A stretch of 5,278 bases of DNA, taken from assembly GCA_937902055.1 (NCBI GenBank), contig CALGUJ010000028.1:1-5278 (forward strand), read 5' to 3'. The notes beneath the pieces were generated by a model. It saw only the letters and a program-made list of their open reading frames with translations, was not told where the DNA came from and made no database searches. Positions 1-5,278 of the stretch are shown here, piece by piece. The stretch is from an uncultured Pelolinea sp. GTDB taxonomy: Bacteria > Chloroflexota > Anaerolineae > Anaerolineales > Anaerolineaceae. The translations under genes and the position numbers were made by a program. How positions within the stretch are numbered: position 1 is the stretch's first letter; the number at the start of each line of letters is the position of its first letter.

Positions 1-2
1 CT

Positions 3-1592
3 GAAGCCATCGAACACCGTTTTTTTGCGAACGACACTGAAAATGCCGCACGATTGATCCAATCACAGGCAAAAAACGTATTAAATCGCAGTCAATTTTT
101 TACATTTGAAAATTGGGTCCGCCAGCTGCCGCGCGAATATCTGGTTTCGCATCAAGATTTGTGCGCCTATTATGCCATCACCTTGATTGTTGAAGGCCGT
201 CCGAACCATGAAATCCGGGAAATCCTTGAGATCATGGATCAGAAAAAGAATCCCGATAATTTCGATCAAACAATTATTCGCATCTTTCTTTTTATTCTTC
301 AAGGAAATTTCCCCGAAGCAATAAAAAATATCAAAATCATTAAAGAACAACCGCCTGTGCAGGATGAATTCTTGATGAATCTGCTGGATATGCTGCAAGC
401 TATTGTATTTGAAAAAGACGCCGATTCCACGCTTAATCAATTATTGACAACCTCGCGCAGAGCCAAAGCCGCCGGTAATTTTACGGTTGCCATAACCTCA
501 CTCAGCTATGCTGGCGATCTGATTAAAGCCCAGGGTAGGCTGCACGCGGCCAGAGACATATACACTGAGGCATTACAATTATCCCGGCTAGATAATGAGA
601 CTTACTTGCCCGCCGGCAGTATTCCACTGGGTGATTTGGGAGAGATTTATTACAAGTGGAACAGATTAGAAGAAGCCGAACGGTTTTTAAACAACAGTCT
701 GGAACTCTCTCCCAGTATGGAAATATCGCATTTTTTCAGTGTTTTGACCACGCTTGCCCGCGTGGAGATAGCCCTCAATAAATATGAAGAAGCAATCACG
801 CTAATGCAAAAAGCTGCTGAGCTAGCCCAGCAATTTGATGCGACTGAAATGGATGATTTCATCGTCGCCTGCCGAATAATCCAATTACGGCTGTTGATGG
901 GTGAGAGTTCTCAGATCGACAATTTTGAAGATCAGTTACCTTCCACAGTACCCTTAAAGGATTTTAATAATAGCTGGCTGCTGTTAACCATGGCGCTTAT
1001 GCAGGAAATCCAGCAGTTGACCCGTGCCTGGGTATTGCTTCACAAAAAACAGTATGCTCAAGCGATACCGCTGCTGACAGACCTATTAACTCGGGCTTCT
1101 AACAACCACCTCGAAGATTACATAATTCAATACGCGGTTTTATTGGCTGTGGCTTACCACATGAACCATGATGACGAGAAGGCTCTGGAAAATATTGGAA
1201 TCGCCTTGAAGTATGCCCGAAAAGAAGACCAAATTCAGGTTTTTCTGGAACAAGGCATTGAAATCATGGATCTCTTGTACACTGCTGCCGAGAGGGGAAT
1301 CGAACCGGATTTTGCCGGGAGAGTTTTATCCCGATTTCCGCAGATGGATAGTATCGATCATCAGGAAAAATTGATCCACTACGAAGATGAAATCATCGAA
1401 CCCCTAAGCCCGCGGGAAACTGAAATACTCGAGTTGATTTCCCGAGGTCTTACCAATCAGGAAATCGCCTTGTTTTTGCACTTATCATTATCTACAGTGA
1501 AAGTTCACACGTATAATATTTTTAGAAAGTTAAATGTCCGCAGCCGTACCCAGGCGGTTTCCAAAGCGCGCCTGATCAATTTCCTACCCTGA
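3..1592 (+). CDS. MalT-like LuxR-family transcriptional regulator, C-terminal part (5' end outside window)
   Basis: This is the C-terminal part of a large ATP-dependent LuxR regulator of the MalT type. The frame is open to the left edge, and codons 3-53 read EAIEHRFFANDTENAARL, which runs directly into the winged-helix/helical-repeat transition typical of MalT proteins (compare the later WVRQLPREYL). The TTG at 54 is therefore not the true start. Counting residues from position 54, about 20-440 is an all-helical repeat region with TPR-like units, for example 190-220 (GDLGEIYYKWNRLEEAERFL) and 240-270. The last 63 residues (450-512) are a LuxR/GerE helix-turn-helix beginning LSPRETEILELISRGLTNQE, with its recognition helix around STVKVHTYNIFRKL. 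In family members an N-terminal STAND NTPase binds ATP and an inducer and drives oligomerisation; that part is not visible. The inducer and target genes are unknown. The neighbouring downstream unit on the same strand is a possible target, which is inference. Confidence 0.93.
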   Translation, partial: EAIEHRFFANDTENAARLIQSQAKNVLNRSQFFTFENWVRQLPREYLVSHQDLCAYYAITLIVEGRPNHEIREILEIMDQKKNPDNFDQTIIRIFLFILQGNFPEAIKNIKIIKEQPPVQDEFLMNLLDMLQAIVFEKDADSTLNQLLTTSRRAKAAGNFTVAITSLSYAGDLIKAQGRLHAARDIYTEALQLSRLDNETYLPAGSIPLGDLGEIYYKWNRLEEAERFLNNSLELSPSMEISHFFSVLTTLARVEIALNKYEEAITLMQKAAELAQQFDATEMDDFIVACRIIQLRLLMGESSQIDNFEDQLPSTVPLKDFNNSWLLLTMALMQEIQQLTRAWVLLHKKQYAQAIPLLTDLLTRASNNHLEDYIIQYAVLLAVAYHMNHDDEKALENIGIALKYARKEDQIQVFLEQGIEIMDLLYTAAERGIEPDFAGRVLSRFPQMDSIDHQEKLIHYEDEIIEPLSPRETEILELISRGLTNQEIALFLHLSLSTVKVHTYNIFRKLNVRSRTQAVSKARLINFLP

Positions 1593-1599
1593 TATTTCC

Positions 1600-1614
1600 C
1601 TAATACTCAATTAG
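1600..1614. repeat. Inverted repeat 1 (CTAAT-N5-ATTAG)
   Basis: A perfect 5-bp inverted repeat with a 5-nt centre lies 8 bases after the regulator stop codon. It has the same layout as the repeat at 1660-1674, and 9 of 15 bases are identical between the two, with shared AATAC at the left and ATT at the right. It could be an operator half of a regulator site. The stem is too short and AT-rich to be a convincing terminator, and chance occurrence is possible. Confidence 0.3.
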
Positions 1615-1623
1615 TACTTTCTC

Positions 1624-1655
1624 TTGTCGCAAATAATCCGGCAGACGTGTATCTT
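1624..1655 (+). promoter_or_regulatory. Weak candidate promoter for the small protein/radical SAM unit
   Basis: TTGTCG at 1624-1629 resembles a -35 box and TATCTT at 1650-1655 a -10 box. The spacer of 20 bp is longer than the usual 17, so the match is poor. The location between the two inverted repeats and ahead of the TTG start at 1685 is suitable. The downstream genes could equally be transcribed by read-through from the regulator gene, since I see no strong terminator between them. Confidence 0.15.
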
Positions 1656-1659
1656 AACG

Positions 1660-1674
1660 TCAATACGACATTGA
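1660..1674. repeat. Inverted repeat 2 (TCAAT-N5-ATTGA), touching the ribosome binding site
   Basis: A second 5-5-5 inverted repeat, centred exactly 60 bp from the first. Its right arm (ATTGA) covers the first two bases of the GAGG ribosome binding site at 1673-1676. A protein bound here, or a weak RNA hairpin, would affect expression of the gene starting at 1685. This is inference from position only. Confidence 0.3.
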
Positions 1675-1676
1675 GG
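1673..1676 (+). promoter_or_regulatory. Ribosome binding site deciding the TTG start at 1685
   Basis: GAGG is followed by 8 bases and then TTG at 1685. The frame has a stop at 1655-1657 and no ATG or GTG between that stop and the TTG, so this site and the TTG together define the start of the small protein. Confidence 0.65.
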
Positions 1677-1684
1677 ATTTCTTC

Positions 1685-1981
1685 TTGTCCGGAAAACAAA
1701 TTTTTTATCAAATACGGTTCAAAGGACACATCCATGCCAACTGGACGGAATGGCTTAGCTCGCCTCGCATTTTTCAGAGGAAGGATGGCATTACGATTCT
1801 GATCGGTGCAGCAGTTGACCAGGCAGCATTGCAAGGATTACTGGATTATCTTTTCGGTTTGGGAATAATACTTCTCTCACTGAAACGCACGGATAGTAGC
1901 TCCATTCCAAATCCCCGTGGCATATTACTCAATGAAATCTTTCGTATGAAGGAAAGATGGAGACAAGTACATGACAAATAA
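1685..1981 (+). CDS. Small conserved protein of unknown function (98 aa)
   Basis: Function is unknown. The core, residues about 7-67, reads FYQIRFKGHIHANWTEWL, then a 'DGIT-LIG' stretch, then DQAALQGLL and LGIILLSLKR. From memory this matches a family of roughly 70-90-residue proteins seen mainly in Chloroflexota, with the pattern YQIRxKGHLxxxWxxWF...DGxTxLxGxxxDQAALHGLL...LGLxLLSV. The alternating strand and helix pattern suggests a compact alpha/beta fold. It has no signal peptide, no membrane segment and no cysteine. Residues 70-98 form a C-terminal extension beyond the core, ending in a basic amphipathic stretch. The gene starts at TTG with a well-placed GAGG. Its last 11 bases overlap the start of the radical SAM gene, so the two are probably co-transcribed and translationally coupled. 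A partner or substrate-handling role for that enzyme is possible but unproven. Confidence 0.8.
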   Translation: MSGKQIFYQIRFKGHIHANWTEWLSSPRIFQRKDGITILIGAAVDQAALQGLLDYLFGLGIILLSLKRTDSSSIPNPRGILLNEIFRMKERWRQVHDK

Positions 1982-3464
1982 TGCGCTATTCAGAATGGGA
2001 ATCAACTACATCGGTAAGCATGGACGATCTATCTCGCGCAATCCACTTGCGCGTAAATTAATCATGAATCAGGCCATGAAAGCCGCAGAAAATGGTTATC
2101 GGGCAAATTTGCACACGCAAGAGTATCCGATTGGTGTTTGCCGCGACCGCTATGAGATGAACAAAGCCATCATATACACCGCTGAACGGATCTTAACTGG
2201 GTCACATCCCATCGCGGATACCTATATCCGGAAATTATCCGAGATCATGATCCAAAATATCGCTATGGATGGGGGTTACGTCAGTGCGCAGGAATCATTC
2301 TTTAAACGCCATGGGCAGAGGCCGCCGGGCTTGCTGGTAATTAGCCCCACGAAATCCTGCAACCTGTTCTGCACCGGCTGTTATGCCAATTCAGGTGACG
2401 CGAGCGAAAAACTGAGCTGGGAAATATTCGATGAATTATTGACTCAAGCCAAGGAAATATATGGCAACCTGTTTATCGTGATCAGCGGTGGTGAACCCTT
2501 CACTTACAAAGATCAGGGAAAAACGCTGCTGGATATGGTCGAAAAGCACAGCGATATGTTCTTCATGTCCTATACCAACGGCACGTTGATTGATGATGCC
2601 ACTGCCCGGCGCCTGGCGCAAACAGGAAATTTCTCGCCCGCAATTTCAGTCGAAGGCTGGCGTGAGCGTACCGATGAACGCCGCGGTAGCGGCACTTTCG
2701 ACAAGATCCTGGCAGCCATGAACAATTTGCGTAAATACGGTGTGCCGTTTGGTATTTCGCTGACTGCCACCAAATACAATTGCGAAGAGATTATGACCGA
2801 TGAGTTCATTGATCATTTCTTTTTTCAGCAGAGCGCCGCTTATGGTTGGATTTTTCATTACATGCCAATCGGACGTTCATTTACAACCGAGCTGATGCCC
2901 ACGCCGGAACAACGCTTGAAGATGCAGCAGCGTTCCTGGGAGCTGGTACGCGAAAAGCATATTTTTATGCCCGATTTCTGGAATCACGGCACCCTGGTCG
3001 ACGGTTGCATTGCCAGCGGCCGCAGTAACGGCGGCGGTTACTTGTACATCAACTGGGATGGAAAGGTGATGCCATGTGTCTTTGTTCCTTACGCAGCTAC
3101 AAACATCAATACCATTTTCGCGGAAAGTAAAGACCTAAACCACGTATATGAGGAACCCTTCTTTCGTGATATCCGTTCATGGCAGAATGATTATCGGAAA
3201 AAGAACGTAAGTGGAAAACACGGAAACCTGTTAGCTCCCTGCTTCATTCGCGACCACCACGACGTTATGCGGGTAATCGTAGCCAGGAACGAACCGGATC
3301 CTGAGAACGAACCAGCCAGAGAAGCTTTATTGGATTCGGATTACCGTGACGCGATGATCCGCTATGGAAAGGATTACCAGGAATTATCCGCCGAAACCTG
3401 GGAAAAAGATTATCTTAAGGGATACGATTACGAAAAAGCTTTATCAGAAGCAGAGAAAACATGA
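1971..3464 (+). CDS. Radical SAM enzyme with SPASM-like C-terminal cysteine region (497 aa)
   Basis: This cytoplasmic iron-sulfur enzyme is expected to cleave S-adenosylmethionine to a 5'-deoxyadenosyl radical. The cluster motif is CX3CX2C at Cys130, Cys134 and Cys137 (SCNLFCTGCYA). It is followed by the GGEP motif at 173-176 for SAM binding, TNGT at 202-205 and a VEG strand at 227-229, in the normal order for the partial TIM barrel. Residues 1-120 form a helical N-terminal region that lacks the cluster motif. The C-terminal part holds Cys346 (DGCIASG), Cys369 in the SPASM-like DGX4C context, and Cys424 (LAPCF), which could ligate an auxiliary 4Fe-4S cluster. From memory it belongs to a widespread family in anaerobes and methanogens with the signatures SGGEP, TNGTLID, AISxEG, MPxG and FWNDG, and no established substrate. 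ATG at 1971 has GGAG at 1959-1962 with 8 bases of spacing. RiPP maturation, peptide modification or cofactor synthesis are all possible. Confidence 0.92.
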   Translation: MTNNALFRMGINYIGKHGRSISRNPLARKLIMNQAMKAAENGYRANLHTQEYPIGVCRDRYEMNKAIIYTAERILTGSHPIADTYIRKLSEIMIQNIAMDGGYVSAQESFFKRHGQRPPGLLVISPTKSCNLFCTGCYANSGDASEKLSWEIFDELLTQAKEIYGNLFIVISGGEPFTYKDQGKTLLDMVEKHSDMFFMSYTNGTLIDDATARRLAQTGNFSPAISVEGWRERTDERRGSGTFDKILAAMNNLRKYGVPFGISLTATKYNCEEIMTDEFIDHFFFQQSAAYGWIFHYMPIGRSFTTELMPTPEQRLKMQQRSWELVREKHIFMPDFWNHGTLVDGCIASGRSNGGGYLYINWDGKVMPCVFVPYAATNINTIFAESKDLNHVYEEPFFRDIRSWQNDYRKKNVSGKHGNLLAPCFIRDHHDVMRVIVARNEPDPENEPAREALLDSDYRDAMIRYGKDYQELSAETWEKDYLKGYDYEKALSEAEKT

Positions 3465-3498
3465 GCAAAGACTGATTATTTATATGGAAGAATAGAAG

Positions 3499-3524
3499 CA
3501 GGCCAGAGTTACAACTCTGGCCTG
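3499..3524. terminator. Bidirectional intrinsic terminator between convergent genes
   Basis: A perfect 11-bp inverted repeat (CAGGCCAGAGT / ACTCTGGCCTG) encloses a TACA loop, in the 78-bp gap between the ends of two convergent genes. On the plus strand it is followed by pyrimidine-rich TTCTTCTCTC, and on the minus strand by CTTCTATTCTTCC. Neither is a pure U tract, but the stem is strong and the position suits termination of both the radical SAM transcript and the lipoprotein transcript. Confidence 0.8.
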
Positions 3525-3542
3525 TACAGTTCTTCTCTCGAG

Positions 3543-3995
3543 TTAATTATTTAAAGCGCCTTGTTTGATCCAGTCATAGATGGTTTGGATCATTTCGTCC
3601 GGCAAGGGCGCGTCCGGCGGCATGCGCTTCATTCCATCCCCGATCAGTGCTTTATAGAGCATGCTATTTTCAGGATCGCCCGGGGTGACGTACTTCAGGA
3701 TATCGTCGTAGCTTTCAAGGAAAACACCACCTTTACCGCCATGCGCTGCCAGTGCATATTTCTCAAGGATCGGCCATACATCCGCGCTAAAACTGACCGC
3801 GGCTGCCGTATCGCCAGGCGCCTCTACCATGGCTGCGGATTCATCCATACTCTCCTGAGCAGGCTGTTCAACGACTTCCGGCGCGGCAGTCGATTCTGCT
3901 GCTGGTGCTTCCACGGCAGTTTCCGGTGCGGCGCCGGCGCAAGCGCCTAGAAGTAAAGCGCTCATTATGATCAAACCGCTGATTTTTATTTTCAT
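3543..3995 (-). CDS. Lipoprotein with cytochrome c-like domain lacking the haem-binding cysteines (150 aa)
   Basis: This is an exported lipoprotein. A basic start (MKIK), a hydrophobic stretch and the lipobox LGAC place the lipidated cysteine at residue 19. Residues 20-68 are a flexible Ala/Glu/Pro-rich linker. Residues about 69-150 match small cytochrome c-like domains: VWPILEKY before the haem site, then HGGKGG, FLESYDDIL, PGDPENSMLYKAL, RMPPDAPLP, and a final helix MIQTIYDWIKQGA. In normal members the haem site reads CxxCH; here it is ALAAH (81-85). His85 remains, as do Met122 and Met125, the latter in the usual axial-ligand context MPP. Cys19 is the only cysteine, so covalent c-type haem attachment is not possible. 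The domain may bind haem non-covalently, or be a haem-free structural or binding module. The start is ATG at 3995; a longer reading from TTG at 4007 would consist of the ribosome binding site itself. The gene lies 67 bp after the EamA gene on the same strand. Confidence 0.88.
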   Translation of the reverse strand: MKIKISGLIIMSALLLGACAGAAPETAVEAPAAESTAAPEVVEQPAQESMDESAAMVEAPGDTAAAVSFSADVWPILEKYALAAHGGKGGVFLESYDDILKYVTPGDPENSMLYKALIGDGMKRMPPDAPLPDEMIQTIYDWIKQGALNN

Positions 3996-4000
3996 AACAA

Positions 4001-4005
4001 CCTCC
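4001..4005 (-). promoter_or_regulatory. Ribosome binding site deciding the ATG start at 3995
   Basis: On the minus strand GGAGG is followed by TTGTT and then the ATG at 3995. The site overlaps the alternative TTG at 4007, which rules that codon out as the start. The rest of the gap up to 4062 is AT-rich and contains a TATAAA stretch (4043-4048 on the minus strand) without a -35 box at normal spacing, so I cannot call a promoter for the lipoprotein gene. Confidence 0.75.
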
Positions 4006-4062
4006 AAGTTTTGTACAAGCTTAATGGAATCTGTTGTTATGTTTTATATGACTATTATTAAT

Positions 4063-4980
4063 TTAATGGCGTTTAACAAACCTGGGTACCGCAAACTTAT
4101 GGATCTGATCGGGGGTGATTTGCACCAGCAGCGTACCGATAAAAACGATCAGCATGGCCACGCTTTGCAAGGGTGAAAGGGTTTCGTGTAAAGTGAAGAA
4201 GGCGATCAATGCCGTGAAAAATGGAGACAAATTCAGGATCATATTCACCTGGATGGCTTTCAGGTGCATGATAGCCTGGTTGTAGAGAATATAACCCAGC
4301 AGCGTATTGACCAGGATCATCCACAGCAGGATTCCCCCTGCTTGCGGGGAAATAAGCGGCATTCCTTCCACAGCCAGCCCCAGGATCAAGGTGACGCCGC
4401 CTCCAAACAGTAAAGGAAAAGCGGTTTGCGCCAGAAAATGCACCTGGCGGTCGCGCGCCATGGAGCGCCCCAGCGTGGTATACCCCGCGAAACCGACGAT
4501 GCCGATCGCCAGCATCACAAATCCGGGATCCTTGACTGGGATCTGCTGTGGGTAAAAATATAGAACGGTTCCGGTCAGGGCGATGGCCATGCCGCACAAT
4601 TGCATAAGGTTGGGTATTTCGTGCAGCCAGACGATCCCCATGACCAATACCAGCGGCGTGACGAAACTCGTCAAAAACGAGACCGTAGTTGATGGAAGGC
4701 TTTGCAGGGCGAAATAGGTACAGCCATTTCCGATTGAAAAAGACAGCACACCCAAAGCGAATAACTTGAACCAATGCCCTTTGAGCGAGGAAAAGTCGAA
4801 ATTATGGTATTTCAGATAGATTACCAGGAGCAATCCCGCAGTGAAGAAGCGCAGCCCGCCCAGGCTGATCGGCCCGATTTCCCTCACCAGGATGCGCGCC
4901 AGCACATAAGTGGACGCCCAAATGGCAGCGGTGATGATTAATTTCAACATCGCCAGGAGGGTTGTTTTTTGAACGTTCAA
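4063..4980 (-). CDS. EamA/DMT-family transporter, 10 predicted TM segments (305 aa)
   Basis: This is an inner-membrane protein of the drug/metabolite transporter superfamily, probably an exporter of a small metabolite such as an amino acid; the substrate cannot be read from the sequence. It has two EamA repeats, residues about 12-145 and 150-288. Repeat 1 opens with the family signature IWASTYVLARI and ends in TPLVLVMGIVWLHEIPN followed by a glycine-containing helix (MAIALTGTVLYF). Repeat 2 ends in the matching LSPFFTALIAFFTLHETLSP and MLIVFIGTLL. The conserved acidic residue of each repeat is present in LHE. Length is typical for the family. The chosen start is TTG at 4980, with AGGA at 4987-4990 and 6 bases of spacing, overlapping the upstream selD stop as TTGA. 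The first ATG, at 4950 (residue 11), would also leave TM1 whole but has no visible ribosome binding site. Coupled translation with selD is likely. Confidence 0.92.
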   Translation of the reverse strand: MNVQKTTLLAMLKLIITAAIWASTYVLARILVREIGPISLGGLRFFTAGLLLVIYLKYHNFDFSSLKGHWFKLFALGVLSFSIGNGCTYFALQSLPSTTVSFLTSFVTPLVLVMGIVWLHEIPNLMQLCGMAIALTGTVLYFYPQQIPVKDPGFVMLAIGIVGFAGYTTLGRSMARDRQVHFLAQTAFPLLFGGGVTLILGLAVEGMPLISPQAGGILLWMILVNTLLGYILYNQAIMHLKAIQVNMILNLSPFFTALIAFFTLHETLSPLQSVAMLIVFIGTLLVQITPDQIHKFAVPRFVKRH

Positions 4981-5278
4981 TTGGTTTCCTGCGCCATCGC
5001 CGTCTCAACCCGGATAAAGCAGCTCTGTTTCTCGATTACTTTTCCGATGATCACTGCGGATTCTGATTTGGCATGCATGGTTTGCAGGAATTGCCGCGCC
5101 TGGTTCTGCGGCAAGCTGATCAACAGGCCACCCGAGGTCTGGGCATCATTCAGCAGATATTGCATTGTCCTTGAGATGTCTTTGCCATATTCCACAAACG
5201 GAGCTGTAAATTCGAAATTGTTCTTGCTCCCGCCCGGAAGGATACCGCCGGCAGCCAGGTCGTAAGCCTGACCGAGCT
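4977..5278 (-). CDS. selD: Selenide, water dikinase (selenophosphate synthase), C-terminal end
   Basis: This is the last 100 or so residues of SelD; the gene continues beyond the right edge. The enzyme makes selenophosphate from selenide and ATP, the selenium donor for selenocysteine and 2-selenouridine in tRNA. The fragment begins at the edge with GQAYDLAAGGILPGGSKNN and continues through the family hallmark DAQTSGGLLISLP to an IIGKVIE strand and a short tail ending ETN. These are the C-terminal AIRS/PurM-type domain features of SelD (compare the usual DPQTSGGLL). The catalytic Cys or Sec and the glycine-rich N-terminal loop lie outside the window, so activity cannot be judged. The GTG at 5195 is internal to the domain and not a start. 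The stop codon overlaps the start of the transporter gene by 4 nt. Confidence 0.92.
   Translation of the reverse strand, partial: LGQAYDLAAGGILPGGSKNNFEFTAPFVEYGKDISRTMQYLLNDAQTSGGLLISLPQNQARQFLQTMHAKSESAVIIGKVIEKQSCFIRVETAMAQETN

Noticed and set aside
54..56. TTG at 54 as the start of the LuxR regulator
   Set aside because: The frame is open back to base 3, and the upstream residues fit the MalT-like domain without a break, so the gene begins outside the window.
1607..1834. 75-aa minus-strand open frame over the intergenic gap and the small protein
   Set aside because: It has no recognisable domain and lies mostly antisense to a conserved small protein with a good ribosome binding site.
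1685..1981. Small protein as a classic RiPP precursor peptide
   Set aside because: It has a conserved folded-protein pattern over most of its length, no cysteine, no leader/core layout and no repeated core motif.
3461..3475. ATG overlapping the radical SAM stop (ATGA), suggesting a following gene
   Set aside because: The frame closes after four codons (ATG AGC AAA GAC TGA), so there is no gene.
3561..3950. 129-aa plus-strand open frame opposite the lipoprotein
   Set aside because: It is antisense to a gene with a clear lipobox and domain, has Arg/Cys/Phe-rich composition, and shows no ribosome binding site or domain.
4011..4018. Palindrome TTGTACAA upstream of the lipoprotein gene as an operator
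   Set aside because: It is only 8 bp, the symmetry does not extend outward, and there is no second copy nearby.
4097..4774. 225-aa minus-strand open frame inside the transporter gene
   Set aside because: It overlaps the EamA gene in another frame. Its translation is rich in Arg, Gly, His and Pro with no recognisable domain, as expected of a shadow frame.

Overview
The window looks like a piece of a bacterial chromosome with moderate GC, most likely from the Chloroflexota (Anaerolineae-like). I infer this from two things: a MalT/LuxR-type regulator with a large helical-repeat region, and a small protein of the 'YQIRxKGHL...W..W...DQAALxGLL' type, which I remember mainly from that phylum. No marker gene confirms the lineage. 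I see no rRNA, tRNA, CRISPR array, insertion sequence or integrase.

Left part, plus strand (1-3464). First comes the C-terminal part of a MalT-like LuxR-family transcription regulator, whose 5' end lies outside the window. A 92-bp gap follows that holds two similar 5-5-5 inverted repeats. Next is a two-gene unit: a 98-aa protein of unknown function (TTG start with a good ribosome binding site) overlaps by 11 nt the start of a 497-aa radical SAM enzyme. The enzyme has a CX3CX2C cluster motif and a SPASM-like three-cysteine C-terminal region. A perfect 11-bp hairpin closes the unit and can serve as terminator for both converging transcripts.

Right part, minus strand (3543-5278). Reading leftward from the right edge, the C-terminal end of selenide, water dikinase (SelD) overlaps by 4 nt (TTGA) the TTG start of an EamA-type 10-TM transporter. 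After a 67-bp AT-rich gap comes a small lipoprotein. Its folded domain is clearly a mono-haem cytochrome c-like domain, but both haem-attaching cysteines are alanine (ALAAH in place of CxxCH), while the histidine and the candidate distal methionine remain.

The regulator, small protein and radical SAM enzyme may form one regulated module, but this rests on gene order only. The SelD-EamA pair is probably translationally coupled. The most unusual item is the cysteine-less cytochrome c-like lipoprotein. The second is the radical SAM enzyme, which belongs to a widespread family whose substrate is, to my knowledge, unknown.
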